NCBI RefSeq assembly: GCF_032883915.1
Contig: NZ_CP120717.1
Span: 677,501-741,500 of the forward strand
DNA: 64,000 nucleotides
Direction: 5' to 3'
From: Endozoicomonas sp. 8E
GTDB lineage: Bacteria > Pseudomonadota > Gammaproteobacteria > Pseudomonadales > Endozoicomonadaceae
Part shown: piece by piece, positions 17,031 through 26,753 of the stretch
How the letters are laid out: each line of letters begins with the position of its first letter
Numbering within the stretch: position 1 is the first letter of the stretch
Program-made: the position numbers and the translations under genes
Notes under the pieces: generated by a model
The model's input: the letters and a program-made list of their open reading frames with translations, nothing else
Database searches by the model: none
What the model was told of the DNA's origin: nothing

Positions 17031-18425
17031 TTACCGGACAGCATGACGCTTTTCTTTTGTTTCCTTCTCTGCCTCTGTTCCCATCTCTGCCTCAGCGTTG
17101 ATGAGGAGTTTCGCGCACTCGGTATTGCCCATCTCGGTTGCGATGGACAGCGCAGTGGCGCCATTCAGCAGGGCAGCGTTGAGATCCGCCCCAGCGTTGA
17201 TCAGGAGTTTCAAGACGTCGGTATTGCCATTCGCAGCAGCAACGTGCAGCGGGGTGACGTCAGTCTTAGCCCGGGCGTTGAGAGCCGCCCCGGCGTTGAT
17301 CAGGAGTTTCAAGACGTCGGTATTGCCATTCGCAGCAGCAATGTGCAGCGGGGTGGCGTCAGTCTCAGCCCGGGCGTTGAGAGCCGCCCCGGCGTTGATC
17401 AGGCGTTGCACGCAGTCGGTATTGCCCTTCAGGGCAGCGATGAACAGCGGAGTGGCGCCATTCAGCAGGGCAGCGTTGAGATCCGCCCCGGCGTTGATCA
17501 GGCGTTGCACGCATTCGGTGTTATTTTTTTGGGCAGCGATTAACAACGGGGTAGCGCCATCCTCAGCCCGGGCGTTGAGATTCACCCCGGCGTTGATCAG
17601 GAGTTGCACGCATTCGATGTTATTTTGTTGGGCAGCGATAAACAGCGGGGTGGCGCCATCCAGCAGGGCAGCGTTGAGATCCGCCCCGGCGTTGATCAGG
17701 AGTTGCAAGCATTCGGTGTTATTTTTTTGAGCAGCGATTAACACCGGGGTGGCGCCATCCGTCAAAGCGGTGTTGACATCCACCCCGGCGTTGATCAGGA
17801 GTTCCACGCAGTCGGTATTGTCTTTCGCAGCAGCAACGAACAGCGGGGTGGCACCACCCTCATTCCGGGCGTTGAGATCCGCCCCGGCATTGATAAGGCG
17901 TTTCAAGCAGTCGGTATTACCGTACTCAGCAGCGATGAACAGTGCGGTGGCACCATTCGAACGGGCAGCATCAAGGTTCGCCCCAGCGTTGATCAGGCGT
18001 TCGACGACATCCGTGTGCCCGCCGCTGGATGCCAACATCAAGGCAGTGAAATCAGCAGTCATAACGGCATTGACATTGACCCCTTCTGCCAGAGACCTCT
18101 CTACCTGATCCAGATCCCCGTTTAAACAGGCAAGATAAAACGTCTGATCGGGGAAAAAATTATCCGGGTGAGATTCACTGGTGTTCTGATTCACCACAGG
18201 CATCGGGTTTTGCCGACACATCGCGCACCGGCGTGAGCCGATGGGCTGATTAACAAAACACCTCGAAATACAGTCCAGATCGAAGCGGTGACCACAACAT
18301 TGGGTTTTGACGACCACAGGCGCGACACTTCGGCCATGAAAGTGAGCCAAACAAATAGGACAGTGATCGGCCTTCAGTGTCCATGGGGAGAGGGTTGCGA
18401 ACAATGCCAAACATAAGTAGAACAT
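17031..18425 (-). CDS. RA10, RING-like/ankyrin protein (464 aa)
   Basis: Type A start MFYLCLALFATLSPW; CPIC, CCGHRFDLDC, CAMC. About eleven ankyrin units include two adjacent copies of an ALNARAxTDxTPLHxAAANGN unit (about 17200-17400), a tandem duplication. The translated tail EKETKEKRHAVR has Met (ATG) where many other copies have TAG, so RA10 shows what the tail looks like without the stop. Confidence 0.88.
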   Translation of the reverse strand: MFYLCLALFATLSPWTLKADHCPICLAHFHGRSVAPVVVKTQCCGHRFDLDCISRCFVNQPIGSRRCAMCRQNPMPVVNQNTSESHPDNFFPDQTFYLACLNGDLDQVERSLAEGVNVNAVMTADFTALMLASSGGHTDVVERLINAGANLDAARSNGATALFIAAEYGNTDCLKRLINAGADLNARNEGGATPLFVAAAKDNTDCVELLINAGVDVNTALTDGATPVLIAAQKNNTECLQLLINAGADLNAALLDGATPLFIAAQQNNIECVQLLINAGVNLNARAEDGATPLLIAAQKNNTECVQRLINAGADLNAALLNGATPLFIAALKGNTDCVQRLINAGAALNARAETDATPLHIAAANGNTDVLKLLINAGAALNARAKTDVTPLHVAAANGNTDVLKLLINAGADLNAALLNGATALSIATEMGNTECAKLLINAEAEMGTEAEKETKEKRHAVR

Positions 18426-18560
18426 CTGTGTTGGTCAATAAGCCGTGTGGGTTAGATATAAAAAAGCATGTTAGCTCATTTATATGGCTATCAAAGCTTG
18501 CTGTGGCCAAATAATCACCTGTTTAAACACTCAGAAGATGAGAACACCTGAGAGCCCTGT

Positions 18561-20552
18561 TTACTGGACAGCATGACGCCTTTCTTTTGTTCCCAACTCT
18601 GCCCCGGCGTTGATCAGGAGTTCCACGCAGTCGGTATTGCCTTTCGCAGCAGCGGCGAACACTGGGGTGGCGCCATCCTTAGTCCTAGCGGCGCTGAGAT
18701 CCGCCCCGGCGTTGATCAGGAGTTCCACACAGTCGGTATTGCCTTTCGCAGCAGCAACGTACAGCGGGGTGGCGCCAGTCTTAGTCCGGACGTTGAGATC
18801 CGCCCCGGCGTTGATCAGGCGTTCCACGCAGTCGCTATTGCCATTCGCAGCAGCGGCGAACAGTGGGGTAGCACCATCCGTAATCCTGGCGGCGTTGAGA
18901 GCAGCCCCGGCTTCGATCAGGATTTTCAGGCAGTCGGTATTGCCGTTCTGGGCTGCGACGAACGGAGGATTGGAGCCATTATTAGTCTGGGCGTTGATGT
19001 CCGCCCCGGCGTTGATCAGGAGTTTCACGCAGTCGGTGTTATTTTCTTGTGCAGCGATGAACAGCGGGGTGGCGCCATTCCTGGTCCGGGCGTTGAGATC
19101 CGCCCCGGCGTTGATCAGGAGTTTCACAGAGCCGGTGTTATTTTTTTGTGCAGCGATGAACAGCGGGGTGGCGCCATCTGAAGTCTGGGAGATGTTGAGA
19201 TCCGCCCCAGCGTTGATCAGGATTTCCACGCAGTCGGTATGGCCTTTTGCAGCAGCAACGTACAGCGGGGTGGCGCCATCCGAGGTCCGGTAGATGTTGA
19301 GATCCGCCCCGACTTCGATCAGGATTTTCAGGCAGTCGGTATTGCCGTTCTGGGCTGCCACGAACGGAGGATTGGAACCATTATTAGTCTGGGCGTTGAT
19401 GTCCGCCTCGGCGTTGATCAGGAGTTTCACAGAGCCGGTGTTATTTTTTTGTGCAGCGATGAACAGCGGGGTGGCGCCATTCCTGGTCCGGGCGTTGAGA
19501 TCCGCCCCGGCGTTGATCAGGAGTTTCACAGAGCCGGTGTTATTTTTTTGTGCAGCGATGAACAGCGGGGTGGCGCCATCTGAAGTCTGGGAGATGTTGA
19601 GATCCGCCCCAGCGTTGATCAGGATTTCCACGCAGTCGGTATGGCCTTTTGCAGCAGCAACGTACAGTGGGGTGGCGCCATCCGAGGTCCGGTAGATGTT
19701 GAGATCCGCCCCGGCTTCGATCAGGATTTTGAGGCAGTCGGTATTGTTCTTCCGGGCTGCCATGAACAGAGGGGTGGCACCATCCTTAATCTTGGCGGCG
19801 TTGAGATCCGCCCCGGCTTTGATCAGGATTATCAGGCAGTCGGTATTGCCGTTCTGGGCTGCGATGAACAGCGGGGTGGCGCCATTCCTGGTCCGGGCGT
19901 TGAGAAGTGCTCCCGCTTTAATCAGGCGTTTCACGCATTCGGTGTTGCCTAACGCAACAGCAGCGAACAGCGGGGTGGCGTTATCCTCAGTCCGGGCATT
20001 GAGAGCCGCCCCGGCGTTGATCAAGAGTTTCACGCAGTCGGTATTACCGTATACAGCAGCGATGAACAGTGCGGTGGCACCATTCGAACGGGCAGCGTCA
20101 AGGTTCGCCCCAGCGTTGATCAGGCGTTCGACGACATCCGTGTGCCCTCTGTTGGATGCTAACATCAAGGCAGTGAAATCAGCAGTCATAACGGCATTGA
20201 CATTGACCCCTTCTGCCAGAGACCTCTCCACCTGATCCAAATCCCCGTTTAAACAGGCACTATAAAACGTCTGATCGGGGAAAAAATTGTCCGGGTGAAA
20301 TTCACTGGTGTTCTGATTCACCACAGGCATCGGGTTTTGCCGACACATCGCGCAGCGGCGTGAGCCGATGGGCTGATCAACAAAACACCTCGAAATACAG
20401 TCCAGATCGAAGCGGTGTCCACAACATAGGGTTTTGACGACCACAGGCGCTACACTTCGGCCGTGAAAGGGAGCCAGACAGATAGGGCATATATCGGCTT
20501 CCAGTGTCGAGGGGGAGAAGGCAACGAGCAATGCCACACATAAGTAGAACAT
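18561..20552 (-). CDS. RA11, RING-like/ankyrin protein (663 aa) with an internal 402 bp duplication
   Basis: Type A start MFYLCVALLVAFSPSTLEAD; CPIC, CCGHRFDLDC, CAMC. About 17 ankyrin units. A four-unit block containing the odd GSNPPFVAAQNGNTDC unit and TSDGATPLYVAAAKGHTDC is present twice in direct tandem with a 402 bp period. Some units carry an extra residue (ISQTSDGATPL rather than ARTSDGATPL), so the solenoid register is uneven. Short tail KERRHAVQ. The same block types recur in RA13 and RA14. Confidence 0.88.
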   Translation of the reverse strand: MFYLCVALLVAFSPSTLEADICPICLAPFHGRSVAPVVVKTLCCGHRFDLDCISRCFVDQPIGSRRCAMCRQNPMPVVNQNTSEFHPDNFFPDQTFYSACLNGDLDQVERSLAEGVNVNAVMTADFTALMLASNRGHTDVVERLINAGANLDAARSNGATALFIAAVYGNTDCVKLLINAGAALNARTEDNATPLFAAVALGNTECVKRLIKAGALLNARTRNGATPLFIAAQNGNTDCLIILIKAGADLNAAKIKDGATPLFMAARKNNTDCLKILIEAGADLNIYRTSDGATPLYVAAAKGHTDCVEILINAGADLNISQTSDGATPLFIAAQKNNTGSVKLLINAGADLNARTRNGATPLFIAAQKNNTGSVKLLINAEADINAQTNNGSNPPFVAAQNGNTDCLKILIEVGADLNIYRTSDGATPLYVAAAKGHTDCVEILINAGADLNISQTSDGATPLFIAAQKNNTGSVKLLINAGADLNARTRNGATPLFIAAQENNTDCVKLLINAGADINAQTNNGSNPPFVAAQNGNTDCLKILIEAGAALNAARITDGATPLFAAAANGNSDCVERLINAGADLNVRTKTGATPLYVAAAKGNTDCVELLINAGADLSAARTKDGATPVFAAAAKGNTDCVELLINAGAELGTKERRHAVQ
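18911..19714 (-). repeat. 402 bp tandem duplication inside RA11
   Basis: The landmark AACGGAGGATTGGA occurs at 18961 and again, with one preceding base change, at 19363, and the surrounding sequence repeats with the same 402 bp offset. Each copy encodes 134 residues, four ankyrin units. The copies differ by only a few bases, so the event is recent. The limits given are approximate. Confidence 0.75.
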
Positions 20553-20719
20553 CTGTGTTGGTCAATAAGCCGTGTGGGTTAGATACAAAAAAGCATGTTA
20601 GTTCATTTATGTGGCTATCAAAGTTTGCTGTGGCCAAACAATCACCTGTTTTAAACACTCAGAAGATGGGAACACCTGAGAGCCGTGTTACTGGACAACA
20701 TAACGCCTTTTTTTGTTCC

Positions 20720-22063
20720 CTACTCTGCCCCGGCGTTGATCAGGAGTTCCACGCAGTCGGTATTGCCTTTCGCTGCAGCAACGTGCAGCGGGGTGGCACC
20801 AGTCATGGTGCGGGCGTTGAGATCTGCCCCGGCGTTGATCAGGAGTTGCACGCATTCGGTGTTATTTTCCTGGGCAGCGATGAATAGCGGGGTGGCGCCA
20901 TCCTCAGTCCGAGCGTTGAGATCCGCCCCGGCGTTGATCAGGATTATCAGGCAGTCGGTATTGCCGTTCTGGGCTGCGATGAACGTTGGGTTGGCACCAC
21001 TCTTAATCCGGCTGTTGAGATCTGCCTCGGCTTCAATCAGGATTTCCAGGCTGTCGATGTTATTTTTTTGGGCAGCCATGAACAGTGGGCTGGCGCCATC
21101 ATCTGTCTGGGCGTTGATATCTGCCCCGGCGTTGATCAGCATTTTCACGCAGTCGGTATTGCCCTCCTGTGATGCGATGAACAGCGGGGTGGCGCCATCC
21201 GAAGTCCGGGCGTTGAGAAGCGCTCCCGCCTTGATCAGGAGTTCCACGCATTCGGTGTTGCCATTCGCAGCAGCAACGAACAGCGGGGTGGTGTTGTCCG
21301 ACAGGGTGGCGTTGAGATCCGCCCCAGCGTTGATCAGCATTTTCACGCAGTCGGTATTGCCCTCCTGTGATGCGATGAACAGCGGGGTGGCGCCATAAGA
21401 ATTACTGGCGTTGAGAAGCGCTCCCGCTTTGATCAGGAGTTTCACGCATTCGGTATTGCCTCGCGCGGCAGCGGCGAACAGCGGGGTGGTGCCATCCGAC
21501 AGGGTGGCGTTGAGATCCGCCCCGGCGTTGATCAGGCGTTTCACGCAGTCGGTATTATCGTACTCAGCAGCGATGAACAGTGCGGTGGCACCATTCGAAC
21601 GGGCAGCGGCAAGGTTCGCCCCAGCGTTGATCAGGCGTTCGACGACATCCGTGTGCCCTCTGCTGGATGCCAACATCAAGGCAGTGAAATCAGCAGTCAT
21701 AACGGCATTGACATTGACCCCTTCTGCCAGCGACCTCTCCACCTGATCCAAATCCCCGTTTAAACAGGCATTATAAAACGTCTGATCGGGGAAAAAATTA
21801 TCCGGGTGAGATTCACTGGTGTTCTGATTTACCACAGGCATCGGGTTTTGCCGACACATCGCGCATCGGCGTGAGCCGATGGGCTGATCAACAAAACACT
21901 TTGAAACACAGTCCAGATCGAAGAGGTGGCCGCAACATTGAGTTTTGACGACTACAGGCGCGAAACTTCGGCCATGAAAGTGAGCCAAACAAATAGGACA
22001 GTGATCGGCCTTCAGTGTCCATGGGGAGAGGGTAGCGAACAATGCCACACATAAATAGAACAT
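20720..22063 (-). CDS. RA12, RING-like/ankyrin protein (447 aa)
   Basis: Type A start MFYLCVALFATLSPW; CPIC, CCGHLFDLDC, CAMC. About eleven ankyrin units, with two copies of a SxGATPLFIASQEGNTDCVKML pair (about 21140-21450). The gene ends ELLINAGAE with TAG; the codons after the stop still spell the conserved basic-tail region. The 5' leader of 134 bp is complete. Confidence 0.88.
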   Translation of the reverse strand: MFYLCVALFATLSPWTLKADHCPICLAHFHGRSFAPVVVKTQCCGHLFDLDCVSKCFVDQPIGSRRCAMCRQNPMPVVNQNTSESHPDNFFPDQTFYNACLNGDLDQVERSLAEGVNVNAVMTADFTALMLASSRGHTDVVERLINAGANLAAARSNGATALFIAAEYDNTDCVKRLINAGADLNATLSDGTTPLFAAAARGNTECVKLLIKAGALLNASNSYGATPLFIASQEGNTDCVKMLINAGADLNATLSDNTTPLFVAAANGNTECVELLIKAGALLNARTSDGATPLFIASQEGNTDCVKMLINAGADINAQTDDGASPLFMAAQKNNIDSLEILIEAEADLNSRIKSGANPTFIAAQNGNTDCLIILINAGADLNARTEDGATPLFIAAQENNTECVQLLINAGADLNARTMTGATPLHVAAAKGNTDCVELLINAGAE

Positions 22064-22197
22064 TTGTGTTGGTCAATAAGCCGTGTGGGTTAGATACAAA
22101 AAAGCATGTTAGCTCATTTATATGGCTATCAAAGCTTGCTGTGGCCAAATAATCACCTGTTTAAGCACTCAGAAGATGGGAACACCTGAGAGCCGTG

Positions 22198-24288
22198 TTA
22201 CTGGACAACATAACGCCTTTTTTTTGTTCCCAACTCTGCCCCGGCGTTGATCAGGAGTTCCACGCAGTCGGTATTGCCTTTCGCAGTAGCGGCGAACACC
22301 GGGGTGGCGCCATCCTTAGTCCTGGCAGCGCTGAGATCCGCCCCAGCGTTGATCAGGATCTTCACGCAGTCGGTATGGCCTTTTGCAGCAGCAACGTACA
22401 GCGGGGTGGCACCATCCTTAACCCTGGCTGTGTTGAGATCCGCCCCGGCTTCGATCAGGATTTTCAGGCAGTCGGTATTGCCGTTCCGGGCTGCGACGAA
22501 CGGAGGATTGGAGCCATTATTAGTCTGGGCGTTGATGTCCGCCCCGGCGTTGATCAGGAGTTTCACAGAGCCGGTGTTATTTTTTTGTGCAGCGATGAAC
22601 AGCGGGGTGGCGCCATTCCTGGTCCGGGCGTTGAGATCCGCCCCGGCGTTGATCAGGCGTTTCACGCAGTCGGTGTTATTTTCTTGTGCAGCGATAAACA
22701 GCGGGGTGGCGCCACCATTATTCCGGGTGTTGAGATCCGCCCCGGCGTTGATCAGGAGTTCCACGCAGTCGGTATTGTTTTTCGCAGCAGCAATATACAG
22801 CGGGGTGGCGCCATCTGAAGTCTGGGAGATGTTGAGATCCGCCCCAGCGTTGATCAGGATCTTCACGCAGTCGGTATGGCCTTTTGCAGCAGCAACGTAC
22901 AGCGGGGTGGCACCATCCTTAACCCTGGCTGTGTTGAGATCCGCCCCGGCTTCGATCAGGATTTCCAGGCTGTCGGTATTGCCGTTCCGGACTGCGACGA
23001 ACGGAGGATTGGAGCCATTATCAGTCTGGGCGTTGATGTCCGCCCCGGCGTTGATCAGGAGTTTCACAGAGCCGATGTTATTTTTTTTTGCAGCGATGAA
23101 CAGCGCAGTGGCGCCACCCTTAACCCGGGCGTTGAGATCCGCCCCGGCGTTGAGCAGGAGTTTCATAGAGCTGGTGTTATTTTTTTTTGCAGCGATGAAC
23201 AGCGCAGTGGCGTCAACCTTAACCCGGGCGTTGAGATCCGCCCCGGCGTTGATCAGGAGTTTCATAGAGCCGGTGTTATTTTTTTGTGCAGCGATGAACA
23301 GCGGGGTGGCGCCATTCCTGGTCCGGGCTTTGAGATCCACCCCGGCGTTGATCAGGAGTTTCACGCAGTCGGTATTGTTTTTCGCAGTAGCAATAAGCAG
23401 CGGGGTGGCGCCATCTGAAGTCTGGGAGATGTTGAGATCCGCCCCAGCGTTGATGAGGATTTCCACGCAGTCGTTATGGCCTTTTGCAGCAGCAACGTAG
23501 AGCGGGGTGGCGCCATCTGAAGTCCGGGAGATGTTGAGATCTGCCCCAGCGTTGATCAGGATTTTCACGCAGTCGGTATGGCCTTTTGCAGCAGCAACGT
23601 ACAGCGGGGTGGCACCATCCTTAACCCTGGCTGTGTTGAGATTCGCCCCGGCTTCGATCAGGATTTTCAGGCAGTCGGTATTGTCGTTCCGGGCTGCGAC
23701 GAACGGAGGATTGGAGCCATTATTAGTCTGGGCGTTGACGTCCGCCCCGGCGTTGATCAGGCGTTTCACGCAGTCGGTATTACCGTACTCAGCAGCGATG
23801 AACAGTGCGGTGGCACCATTCGATCGGGTAGCGTCAAGGTTCGCCCCAGCGTTGATCAGGCGTTCGACGACATCCGTGTGCCCTATGCGGGATGCCAACA
23901 TCAAGGCAGTGAAATCAGCAGTTATAACGGCATTGACATTAACCCCTTCTGCCAGAGACCTCTCCACCTGATCCAAATCCCCGTTTAAACAGGCACTATA
24001 AAACGTCTGATCGGGGAAAAAATTGTCCGGGTGAAATTCACTGGTGTTCTGATTCACCACAGGCATCGGGTTTTGCCGACACATCGCGCAGCGGCGTGAG
24101 CCGATGGGCTGATCAACAAAACACCTCGAAATACAGTCCAGATCGAAGAGGTGGCCGCAACATTGAGTTTTGACGACTACAGGCGCGACACTTCGGCCAT
24201 GGAAGGGAGCCAAACAAATAGGACAGTGATCGGCCTTCAGTGTCCATGGGGAGAGGGTAGCGAGCAATGCCACACATAAGTAGAACAT
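22198..24288 (-). CDS. RA13, RING-like/ankyrin protein (696 aa) with two A9 tracts
   Basis: Type A start MFYLCVALLATLSPW; CPIC, CCGHLFDLDC, CAMC; about 18 ankyrin units. Three copies of the GSNPPFVAxRN unit are spread through the gene, each followed by a VKDGATPLYVAAAKGH unit, so a multi-unit block has been copied. Two runs of nine A residues in the coding strand (23091-23099 and 23180-23188, the IAAKKNN codons) could slip and frameshift the gene. Short translated tail KKRRYVVQ. Confidence 0.88.
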   Translation of the reverse strand: MFYLCVALLATLSPWTLKADHCPICLAPFHGRSVAPVVVKTQCCGHLFDLDCISRCFVDQPIGSRRCAMCRQNPMPVVNQNTSEFHPDNFFPDQTFYSACLNGDLDQVERSLAEGVNVNAVITADFTALMLASRIGHTDVVERLINAGANLDATRSNGATALFIAAEYGNTDCVKRLINAGADVNAQTNNGSNPPFVAARNDNTDCLKILIEAGANLNTARVKDGATPLYVAAAKGHTDCVKILINAGADLNISRTSDGATPLYVAAAKGHNDCVEILINAGADLNISQTSDGATPLLIATAKNNTDCVKLLINAGVDLKARTRNGATPLFIAAQKNNTGSMKLLINAGADLNARVKVDATALFIAAKKNNTSSMKLLLNAGADLNARVKGGATALFIAAKKNNIGSVKLLINAGADINAQTDNGSNPPFVAVRNGNTDSLEILIEAGADLNTARVKDGATPLYVAAAKGHTDCVKILINAGADLNISQTSDGATPLYIAAAKNNTDCVELLINAGADLNTRNNGGATPLFIAAQENNTDCVKRLINAGADLNARTRNGATPLFIAAQKNNTGSVKLLINAGADINAQTNNGSNPPFVAARNGNTDCLKILIEAGADLNTARVKDGATPLYVAAAKGHTDCVKILINAGADLSAARTKDGATPVFAATAKGNTDCVELLINAGAELGTKKRRYVVQ

Positions 24289-24471
24289 CTGTGTTGGTCA
24301 ATAAGCCGTGTGGGTTAGATACAAAAAAGCATGTTAGCTCATTTATATGGCTATCGAAGCTTGCTGTGGCCGAATAATCACCTGTTTCAAAAACCCAGAA
24401 GACGGGAACACCTGATAGCTGTGTTCACTGAACAGCACAACGCTTTTTTTTCCCTTCTCTACCTCTGTACA

Positions 24472-26616
24472 CTACCTCGCACCGGCGTTGATCAGGAGTT
24501 GCACGCAGTCAGTGTTATTTTTTTGGGCAGCGATCAACAGCGGGGTGGTGCCATCCTCAATTTGCGCATTGATGTCCGCCTTGGCTTTGATCAGGATTTT
24601 CAGGCTGTTGATGTTATTTTGCTGAGCAGCAATGAAAAGAGGGGTGGCGCCATCCTCAGTCCGGGCGTTGAGAGCCGCCCCGGCTTCGATCAGGAGTATC
24701 AGGCAGTCGGTATTGCCGTTCTGGGCTGCGATAAACAGTGGGTTGGCACCACTCTTAGTCCGGGTGTTGAGATCCGCCCCGGCTTTGATCAGGATTATCA
24801 GGCAGTCGGTATTGCCGTTCTGGGCTGCGATGAACAGCGGGGTGGCGCCATCGTCAGTCCGGGCGCTGAGATCTGCCCCGGCGCTGATCAGCATTTTCAC
24901 GCAGTCGGTATTGCCCTCCTGTGATGCGATGAACAGAGGGGTGGCGCCAGTCTTAGTCCGGGCGTTGAGATCCGCCCCGGCGTTGATCAGTAGTTTCACG
25001 CAGTCGGTATTGCCTATCGCAGCAGCGGCGAACACTGGGGTGGCACCATCCTTAATCCTGGCGAGGTTGAGATCCGTCCCGGCTTCGATCAGGATTATCA
25101 GGCAGTCGGTATTGCCGTTCTGGGCTGCGATGAACGGTAGGTTGGCACCACTCTTAATCCGGATGTTGAGATCTGCCTCGGCTTCAATCAGGATTTTCAG
25201 GCTGTCGATGTTATTTTTTTGGGCAGCGATAAACAGCGGGGTAGCGCCATTCTCAGTCCGGGCATTGAGATCTGCCCCGGCGTTGATCAGCATTTTCACG
25301 CAGTCGGTATGGCCCTCCTGTGATGCGATGAACAGCGAGGTAACGCCATCCGAAGTCCGGGCGTTGAGATCTGCCTCGGCGCTGATCAGCATTTTCACGC
25401 AGTCGGTATTGCCCTCCTGCGATGCGATTAACAGCGAGGTAACGCCATCCGAAGTCCGGGCGTTGAGATCCGCCCCGGCGTTGATCAGGAGTTTCACAGA
25501 GCCGGTGTTATTTTTTTGTGCAGCGATGAACAGTGGGGTGGCGCCATTCCTGGTCCGGGCGTTGAGATCCACCCCGGCGTTGATCAGGAGTTTCACGCAG
25601 TCGGTGTTATTTTCTTGTGCAGCGATAAACAGCGGGGTGGCGCCACCATTATTCCGGGTGTTGAGATCCGCCCCAGCGTTGATCAGGAGTTTCACGCAGT
25701 TGGTATTGTTTTTCGCAGCAGCAACGAACAGCGGGGTGGCGCCATCTGAAGTTTGGGAGATGTTGAGATCCGCCCCAGCGTTGATCAGGATTTCCACGCA
25801 GTTGGTATGGCCTTTCGCAGCAGCAACGTACAGCGGGGTGGTACCATCCGAGGTCCGGTAGATGTTGAGATCCGCCCCGGCTTCGATCAGGATTTTGAGG
25901 CAGTCGGTATTGCACTTCTGGGCTGCGATGAACAGCGGGGTGGCGCCATGCGAACTCCGGGTGTTGAGAAGCGCTCCCGCTTTAATCAGGCGTTTCACGC
26001 ATTCGGTGTTACCTTTCGCAGCAGCAACGAACAGCGGGGTGGCGCCACTCTTAGCCCGGGCGTTGAGATCCGCCCCGGCGTTGATCAGGCGTTGCACGCA
26101 TTCGATGTTATTTTGTTGGGCAGCGATAAACAGCGGGGTGGCGCCATTCAGCAGGGCAGCGTCAAGGTTCGCCCCAGCGTTGATCAGGCGTTCGACGACA
26201 TCCGTGTGCCCTCTGTTGGATGCCAACATCAAGGCGGTGAAATCATTAGTCATAACGGCATTGACATTAACTCCTTCTGCCAGAGAGCTCACCACCTGAT
26301 CCAGATCCCCGTTTAAACAGGCACGATAAAACGTCTGATCGGGGAAAAAATTATCGAGGTGAGATTCACTGGTGTTCTGATTCACCACAGGCATCGGGTT
26401 TTGCCGACACATCGCGCACCGGCGTGAGCCGATGGGCTGATCAACAAAACACCTCGATATACAGTCCAGATCGAAGCGGTGACCACAACATTGAGTTTTG
26501 ACGACTACAGGCGCGACACTTCGGCCATGAAAGTGAGCCAAACAAATAGGACAGTGATCGGCCTTCAGTGTCCATGGGGAGAGGGTAGCGAGCAATGCCA
26601 CACATAAGTAGAACAT
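24472..26616 (-). CDS. RA14, RING-like/ankyrin protein (714 aa)
   Basis: Type A start MFYLCVALLATLSPW; CPIC, CCGHRFDLDC, CAMC; about 19 ankyrin units ending INAGAR-TAG. The linker reads SESHLDNFFPD instead of SESHPDNFFPD and the first unit has DLDQVVSSLAEG. Units typical of RA11/RA13 (NISQTSDG) and of RA6/RA7/RA12 (IRIKSGAN, IASQEGNTDCVKML) occur side by side, so this gene looks like a mosaic of both groups. Confidence 0.88.
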   Translation of the reverse strand: MFYLCVALLATLSPWTLKADHCPICLAHFHGRSVAPVVVKTQCCGHRFDLDCISRCFVDQPIGSRRCAMCRQNPMPVVNQNTSESHLDNFFPDQTFYRACLNGDLDQVVSSLAEGVNVNAVMTNDFTALMLASNRGHTDVVERLINAGANLDAALLNGATPLFIAAQQNNIECVQRLINAGADLNARAKSGATPLFVAAAKGNTECVKRLIKAGALLNTRSSHGATPLFIAAQKCNTDCLKILIEAGADLNIYRTSDGTTPLYVAAAKGHTNCVEILINAGADLNISQTSDGATPLFVAAAKNNTNCVKLLINAGADLNTRNNGGATPLFIAAQENNTDCVKLLINAGVDLNARTRNGATPLFIAAQKNNTGSVKLLINAGADLNARTSDGVTSLLIASQEGNTDCVKMLISAEADLNARTSDGVTSLFIASQEGHTDCVKMLINAGADLNARTENGATPLFIAAQKNNIDSLKILIEAEADLNIRIKSGANLPFIAAQNGNTDCLIILIEAGTDLNLARIKDGATPVFAAAAIGNTDCVKLLINAGADLNARTKTGATPLFIASQEGNTDCVKMLISAGADLSARTDDGATPLFIAAQNGNTDCLIILIKAGADLNTRTKSGANPLFIAAQNGNTDCLILLIEAGAALNARTEDGATPLFIAAQQNNINSLKILIKAKADINAQIEDGTTPLLIAAQKNNTDCVQLLINAGAR

Positions 26617-26753
26617 CTGTGTTGGTCAATAAGCCGTGTGAGTTAGATACAAAAAAAGCATGTTAGTTCATTTATGTGGCTATCAAAGTTTGCTGTGGCT
26701 AAACAATCACCTGTTTCAAAAACTCAGAAGGTGGGAACAACGAAGAGCCCTGT

